In this document: positions 6,983 to 9,654 of the stretch, piece after piece
Layout: each line of letters begins with the position of its first letter
Position numbering within the stretch: the stretch's first letter is position 1
Origin: an uncultured Candidatus Saccharibacteria bacterium
GTDB lineage: Bacteria; Patescibacteriota; Saccharimonadia; Saccharimonadales; Saccharimonadaceae
Assembly: GCA_938036845.1 (NCBI GenBank)
Contig: CALHWA010000029.1
Coordinates: forward strand, 1 to 9,654
Length of the DNA stretch: 9,654 nucleotides
Direction: 5' to 3'
The notes under the pieces: generated by a model
What the model was told of the DNA's origin: nothing
The model's input: only the letters and a program-made list of their open reading frames with translations
The model's database searches: none
Position numbers and translations under genes: made by a program

Positions 6983-7045
6983 AGTACGCGAGAATGTATC
7001 TATCCTGGCCCGGCTGGAAAGGTGCTGGAGGATAGCATACAATCA

Positions 7046-7054
7046 TGGTACAAT
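7046..7054 (+). promoter_or_regulatory. Extended -10 promoter of the Nudix gene
   Basis: TGGTACAAT: -10 hexamer TACAAT (7049-7054) with a TGn extension, ending 7 bases before ATG 7062. No clear -35 box. The position argues for ATG 7062 over GTG 7056, because the GTG would lie upstream of the predicted transcript start. Confidence 0.6.
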
Positions 7055-7061
7055 AGTGATT

Positions 7062-7514
7062 ATGCTAGAAGAAAACATCATCCACAAAAAATCAGCCGGC
7101 GGAATAGTTTGCTGCTCAAAAGGCAAGATCCTCACACTAAATGTAACCAAATACGGTGAAATCGTATTTCCAAAGGGGGCCATTGAGCCTGGTGAAAGCC
7201 CAGAAGAGGCAGCAGTTCGCGAGGTTTTAGAAGAGACTGGCTATCATGTTAAGGTTAGAGCTCCGCTTGGTGAGGTGTCCTATGAATTTGACGAGGACGA
7301 CGGCAAGCGATATCGAAAGACGGTTTATCATTATCTGCTGGAATTGGTGGACGAAAACGAAACCCCAGAGCCCAACCGAGAAGAGCACGAAAATGATGAG
7401 GGTATAGAAAATTTGTGGCTTTCGATCGAGGACGCCAGAAAGCACTTGACGCATGAGGACAGTAGACAGAAACTCGAGGATGCGATTACTCTATTGAGGA
7501 GCTTTCATCCTTAG
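7062..7514 (+). CDS. Nudix hydrolase
   Basis: 150 residues. The Nudix box G-x5-E-x7-R-E-U-x-E-E-x-G-U is perfect at residues 39-61, from GAIEPGE to REVLEETGY, so the Mg2+-binding glutamates are intact. SAGGIV (11-16) and FPKGAIEPGE match the short MutT/Ap4A-hydrolase-like group. That group cleaves nucleoside diphosphates linked to another moiety, such as Ap4A or oxidised nucleotides; the substrate cannot be read from the sequence. The C-terminal part (NLWLSIEDARKHL) is the usual final strand and helix of the fold. The length is normal for a single-domain enzyme in the cytoplasm. The start ATG lies 7 bases after an extended -10 box, implying a leaderless mRNA. The 3' end overlaps the convergent nucleotidyltransferase gene by 29 bases. 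It may be a housekeeping gene rather than part of the accessory block. Confidence 0.92.
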   Translation: MLEENIIHKKSAGGIVCCSKGKILTLNVTKYGEIVFPKGAIEPGESPEEAAVREVLEETGYHVKVRAPLGEVSYEFDEDDGKRYRKTVYHYLLELVDENETPEPNREEHENDEGIENLWLSIEDARKHLTHEDSRQKLEDAITLLRSFHP

Positions 7515-8211
7515 AGCGAGATATAGCGAGAGATATGCCACATAGGCCCAGTTCTCTTGCGAATATTTCGTCAAATTCTGGTATTGATAACTCTGGCCTT
7601 TTAATGCTTAATCGGTTAAATATCCTTTGGCTTATGCATTCTCGTATAAATACATATCTTTGCATTTCGTATATAATATGCAAATCACTTCGCCTTTGGT
7701 TAATTATCTTTTCCCTGGTTAAGTCTATTTTTTCTTCAACTAACCGTAGTCTGCGGTCGCGAACATTTTCGTATTCTATGATTCTACTATCATAGTCAAG
7801 AGTCTCACGAAGCGACCCCCCATATATAGAAAGTCCACTTTCACATAGACCTAAAAAGTTCTCATAATAATCCGTCAAGGGGTTATTGGGAGGGTTGGTG
7901 CTATCCGGATCGATGATTGTTATGTCTATAGGTATTTCTCCGAATCTTACGTTCATTTCTTGTCGACGACCTTGGGAATCTTCAATAATCGTATTTTTAT
8001 AAAATATCTTATCATGAAATTCAGCTTTTGCGCTATCAAGATCGCCAACAACCACCACTGTATCGATATCAGACCCCGGTCCAACACACCTATCGATGAG
8101 GTAGCTGCCAATGATAGAAATGGACTTTATGTCAGCGTCAATCCTATCTACTAAAAAATTTGCCAACTCATCATGAATGACAGTATTAGATTTCTCTCTG
8201 TTATTTGCCAT
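7486..8211 (-). CDS. Nucleotidyltransferase-fold protein (Pol beta/MNT-like)
   Basis: 241 residues. GSYLIDRCVGPGSDID (35-50) is the GS...DxD signature of Pol beta-type nucleotidyltransferases, with Asp48 and Asp50 as metal ligands. Asp96 in PIDITII supplies the likely third carboxylate, so the active site appears complete. Residues 150-215 are long charged helices, possibly a helical accessory domain. Family knowledge: such enzymes transfer NMP to antibiotics, proteins or RNA, and MNT proteins act as antitoxins of HEPN toxins. The target here is unknown. ATG 8209-8211 is chosen because GAGGA (8220-8224) lies 8 bases upstream and the codon overlaps the end of the cupin gene by 11 bases; a TTG at 8292 would extend the frame but has no support. 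This is the last gene of the operon and overlaps the convergent Nudix gene. Confidence 0.8.
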   Translation of the reverse strand: MANNREKSNTVIHDELANFLVDRIDADIKSISIIGSYLIDRCVGPGSDIDTVVVVGDLDSAKAEFHDKIFYKNTIIEDSQGRRQEMNVRFGEIPIDITIIDPDSTNPPNNPLTDYYENFLGLCESGLSIYGGSLRETLDYDSRIIEYENVRDRRLRLVEEKIDLTREKIINQRRSDLHIIYEMQRYVFIRECISQRIFNRLSIKRPELSIPEFDEIFARELGLCGISLAISRSKDESSSIE

Positions 8212-8611
8212 AGCTACTATCCTCGGATAAATATAATTTTTTATCACCAGACTCGATTCGTCCAAGTTGCATCTCAAATATACACAGCTCAACTGCGCCC
8301 GGATTTATAATCTTATGCTTTTTGCCGCGACGAATAAGAACGCGTTCGTATCTAGTAGCTACGTGTCTTTTTATGTCGCCAACTTCATCTTCGAGATAAT
8401 AGACCACTTTACTGTCTGGAATCCATATCTCGTCATAGTTATCATGGCTCTCAAGCGCTATCGATGCATTTGGTTTAAATATTAAAAACTTTTCTCTATA
8501 TATCACTTTGTCGCCGTGGTGATCGTTGCGTAGTATTACTGACTGCCCCCAATCTCGAGCGGTGGAGCGTTCTATTTTAGAAATGGCTGCTTGTTTTGTC
8601 AAATCAAACAT
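8201..8611 (-). CDS. Cupin, phosphomannose isomerase type II-like
   Basis: 136 residues. The order WG (21-22), KVIYREKFLIFKPNASIALE, SHDNYDEIW (55-63), RRGKKHKIINPG (94-105) and FEMQLG (112-117) follows the cupin domain found at the C-terminus of ManC/type II phosphomannose isomerases. Family knowledge: that domain binds a divalent metal and interconverts mannose-6-P and fructose-6-P. His56, Glu61 and His99 are kept. The usual HHHRxEHW block is altered here to HDNYDEIW, so the second motif His is Asn58 and metal binding may be weaker or lost. There is no pyrophosphorylase domain. The start ATG overlaps the decarboxylase end by 8 bases, and AAAGGA lies 8 bases upstream. A sugar-binding, isomerase or oligomer-partner role in the operon is possible; catalysis is uncertain. 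Confidence 0.75.
   Translation of the reverse strand: MFDLTKQAAISKIERSTARDWGQSVILRNDHHGDKVIYREKFLIFKPNASIALESHDNYDEIWIPDSKVVYYLEDEVGDIKRHVATRYERVLIRRGKKHKIINPGAVELCIFEMQLGRIESGDKKLYLSEDSSYGK
8220..8224 (-). promoter_or_regulatory. Shine-Dalgarno of the nucleotidyltransferase gene
   Basis: GAGGA on the minus strand, 8 bases before ATG 8211 and inside the end of the cupin gene. It decides the start in favour of ATG over the upstream TTG at 8292. Confidence 0.65.
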
Positions 8612-9356
8612 CTTTAACGTCCTTTATTTCTGCATAGTCAAAAAAATTATGGTTTTTTATGCCCGTGCTGTCGCCTATATAGCGAACATATTCATTTAAT
8701 AGTGTATCAATTTTGCTATATATCTCTTCTGCTGTCTTTCTATCAAAATGAGAGTTGAAGTTATATAGCTTCAGGCATCCATAAGATTTGCCCATATACT
8801 TATAGGAACGAGAGCAGCTGAAAAACACTCCTATTTTATGCTTCTTGGCTTTTTCTAAGAGGAAGCTATAAAAGCCTATATTAAAATCTTTGATCTCGTC
8901 GGCAATGTCTTGATTAGTATCTATGTCGATGTTAAGATCTCGATATTTTTCCGGCTTAAGAATTAGAAAAATTAAATTGGAGTTTTCCTCAGAATTGCAT
9001 ACGATAGCGTTGGTTTTGCTAAACTTGCTCTTTAGCAAAAAGAAGGCTTCTGTATGATTTGCTAGTATCTTGGTAAAGCCCTCCACCCCAAGAGTTTTGA
9101 GTGTGCTATAGGCAGACACTGGGCCGTGTGGCGATCTTGAAGATTCAAGCGTAAAATCATAGGGAGCATATTCGGAGAAAGTCATATTCTCATCCTCTGA
9201 ATACTTCCCTTCAATAGCAAACAGAGAACGCTTGTCTTTTACAAGAAATACTGAGCTTACATAGCTACAGTATCCTGTCTTGTGAAAGTCTGCCGCAAAA
9301 CTATCCGCAAACTTGATCTGTTGAGATGCTATAGTCTTTGCTTTTAGCACCGACAA
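8604..9356 (-). CDS. C-terminal half of the decarboxylase, with PLP-binding lysine
   Basis: 250 residues if started at TTG 9354-9356, though no Shine-Dalgarno or promoter supports that start. Lys26 within DFHKTG is the PLP attachment residue. The rest is the small C-terminal domain (STLKTLGVEGFTKIL, then FFSCSRSYKYMGKSYGCLKL). It would lack the N-terminal substrate and PLP-phosphate binding regions. The last codons overlap the cupin start by 8 bases, so translation of this part is probably needed for efficient cupin expression. Confidence 0.5.
   Translation of the reverse strand: MSVLKAKTIASQQIKFADSFAADFHKTGYCSYVSSVFLVKDKRSLFAIEGKYSEDENMTFSEYAPYDFTLESSRSPHGPVSAYSTLKTLGVEGFTKILANHTEAFFLLKSKFSKTNAIVCNSEENSNLIFLILKPEKYRDLNIDIDTNQDIADEIKDFNIGFYSFLLEKAKKHKIGVFFSCSRSYKYMGKSYGCLKLYNFNSHFDRKTAEEIYSKIDTLLNEYVRYIGDSTGIKNHNFFDYAEIKDVKDV
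8620..8625 (-). promoter_or_regulatory. Shine-Dalgarno of the cupin gene
   Basis: AAAGGA on the minus strand, 8 bases before ATG 8611 and inside the decarboxylase coding region. The spacing is identical to that of the next gene. Confidence 0.62.
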
Positions 9357-9395
9357 TACTCTAGGGCAAATATTTAGGGGGTTCTTATTGAAATC

Positions 9396-9653
9396 CTATC
9401 TAGATAATAAAAGATAGATCCAACCCAGCACACTATCTACGTGTATATGAGGAGTGTAGTCTAAGCTGTATACTTTAACAATATTATCTACCATAGCCCT
9501 AACTGACTTCACGTCATCAAAAGTATGGTTATTAGTTGTCATGCCATTCAGTATAATCAGCGGAAGACGACCACCTTGTTTTATTATTGAGATAAAAGAA
9601 GACTCAATATCCTCGACTCGAACAATGCCATCATAGGTTGCTAGTCTTATGCA
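9396..9653 (-). CDS. Upstream piece of the decarboxylase, edge-truncated, ending at the TAG
   Basis: 85 codons plus TAG, open to the window edge. The text LPLIILNGMTT...FDD...HIHVDSVLGWIYLLLSR is the central part of the large domain of group II decarboxylases, with the PLP-binding Asp in HVD. It is not a complete domain. The true start and the operon promoter must lie beyond 9654. Confidence 0.6.
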   Translation of the reverse strand, partial: CIRLATYDGIVRVEDIESSFISIIKQGGRLPLIILNGMTTNNHTFDDVKSVRAMVDNIVKVYSLDYTPHIHVDSVLGWIYLLLSR

Positions 9654-9654
9654 A

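Larger units (their letters stand above)
8604..9653 (-). pseudogene. PLP-dependent group II decarboxylase interrupted by one in-frame TAG, 5' end outside window
   Basis: In one frame from 9653 to the TGA at 8604-8606, the sequence gives continuous group II (fold type I) decarboxylase text with one TAG at 9396-9398. Before the TAG: LPLIILNGMTTNNHTFDD and HIHVDSVLGW, where HVD holds the Asp that binds the PLP ring nitrogen. After it: DFNKNPLNI, then ADSFAADFHKTGYCSY with the Schiff-base Lys in FHK, then SPHGPVSAYSTLKTLGVEGF, matching the C-terminal part of the family. Members decarboxylate amino acids such as Glu, His, Tyr or diaminobutyrate; the substrate is unclear. The TAG probably replaces an aromatic codon (TAY) before DF, which is inference. 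Neither half could work alone because the PLP-binding Asp and Lys fall on opposite sides of the stop. Readthrough or an error is possible. Confidence 0.72.

Noticed and set aside
7056..7061. GTG 7056 as the Nudix start
   Set aside because: The -10 box ends at 7054, so the GTG would precede the predicted transcript start; ATG 7062 fits both the promoter and the family N-terminus.
8212..8292. TTG start at 8292 for the nucleotidyltransferase
   Set aside because: It adds 27 residues antiparallel to nothing useful but fully inside the cupin gene; ATG 8211 has a Shine-Dalgarno motif and the usual 11-base operon overlap.
5172..9653. TAG reassigned to an amino acid throughout this genome
   Set aside because: Four genes with good coding potential end naturally at TAG (397, 3519, 6413 and 7512), and reading through them gives no family-like sequence.
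4914..9654. Direct repeat of the tRNA-Gln 3' end as an attR site
   Set aside because: I searched by eye for the T-arm and acceptor sequence downstream and found no second copy in the window.
1..9654. CRISPR array, insertion sequence or rRNA
   Set aside because: No regularly spaced direct repeats, transposase motifs or rRNA-like sequence were seen.

Overview
The window looks like chromosome from a Patescibacteria/CPR-type bacterium, most likely close to Saccharibacteria (TM7). This is inferred from several things: the standard stop code (TAA, TAG and TGA all end genes here), a very large T4SS-type coupling ATPase beside parA, compact genes on both strands, small unrecognised membrane proteins, and promoters whose -10 box sits almost on the start codon. 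No marker gene is present to settle the assignment.

Layout. Bases 1-102 hold the start of parA (minus). A 294-base gap follows, with one DnaA-box-like site. Bases 397-3267 (minus) encode a 956-residue VirD4/TraG-like DNA-translocating ATPase with an N-terminal membrane segment and a long basic disordered tail. Next come a short SpeD-like protein (minus) that has lost its pyruvoyl-forming serine, and a four-helix membrane protein (plus). tRNA-Gln(CUG) lies at 4914-4988. It is followed by an unusual 16-nt inverted repeat and a terminator-like hairpin.

From about 5.1 kb to the end the DNA is visibly more AT-rich and looks accessory. It carries a HEPN-domain gene split by an in-frame TAG, an unrecognised gene (minus), a Nudix hydrolase (plus), and a minus-strand operon of overlapping genes: a PLP-dependent decarboxylase (also split by an in-frame TAG and running off the edge), a phosphomannose-isomerase-like cupin, and a nucleotidyltransferase. 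The overlaps (8 and 11 bases) and a Shine-Dalgarno motif before each internal gene imply one transcript.

The most notable points are: (1) two genes each cut by a single in-frame TAG, with clear family sequence on both sides; (2) a SpeD homologue with three of four processing or catalytic residues replaced; (3) a split between leaderless or near-leaderless first genes and Shine-Dalgarno-led internal genes; (4) the decarboxylase-cupin-nucleotidyltransferase operon, a combination I do not recognise; (5) the inverted repeat abutting the tRNA CCA end. HEPN and nucleotidyltransferase genes in one tRNA-adjacent block are compatible with a defence or toxin island, but this is not shown.
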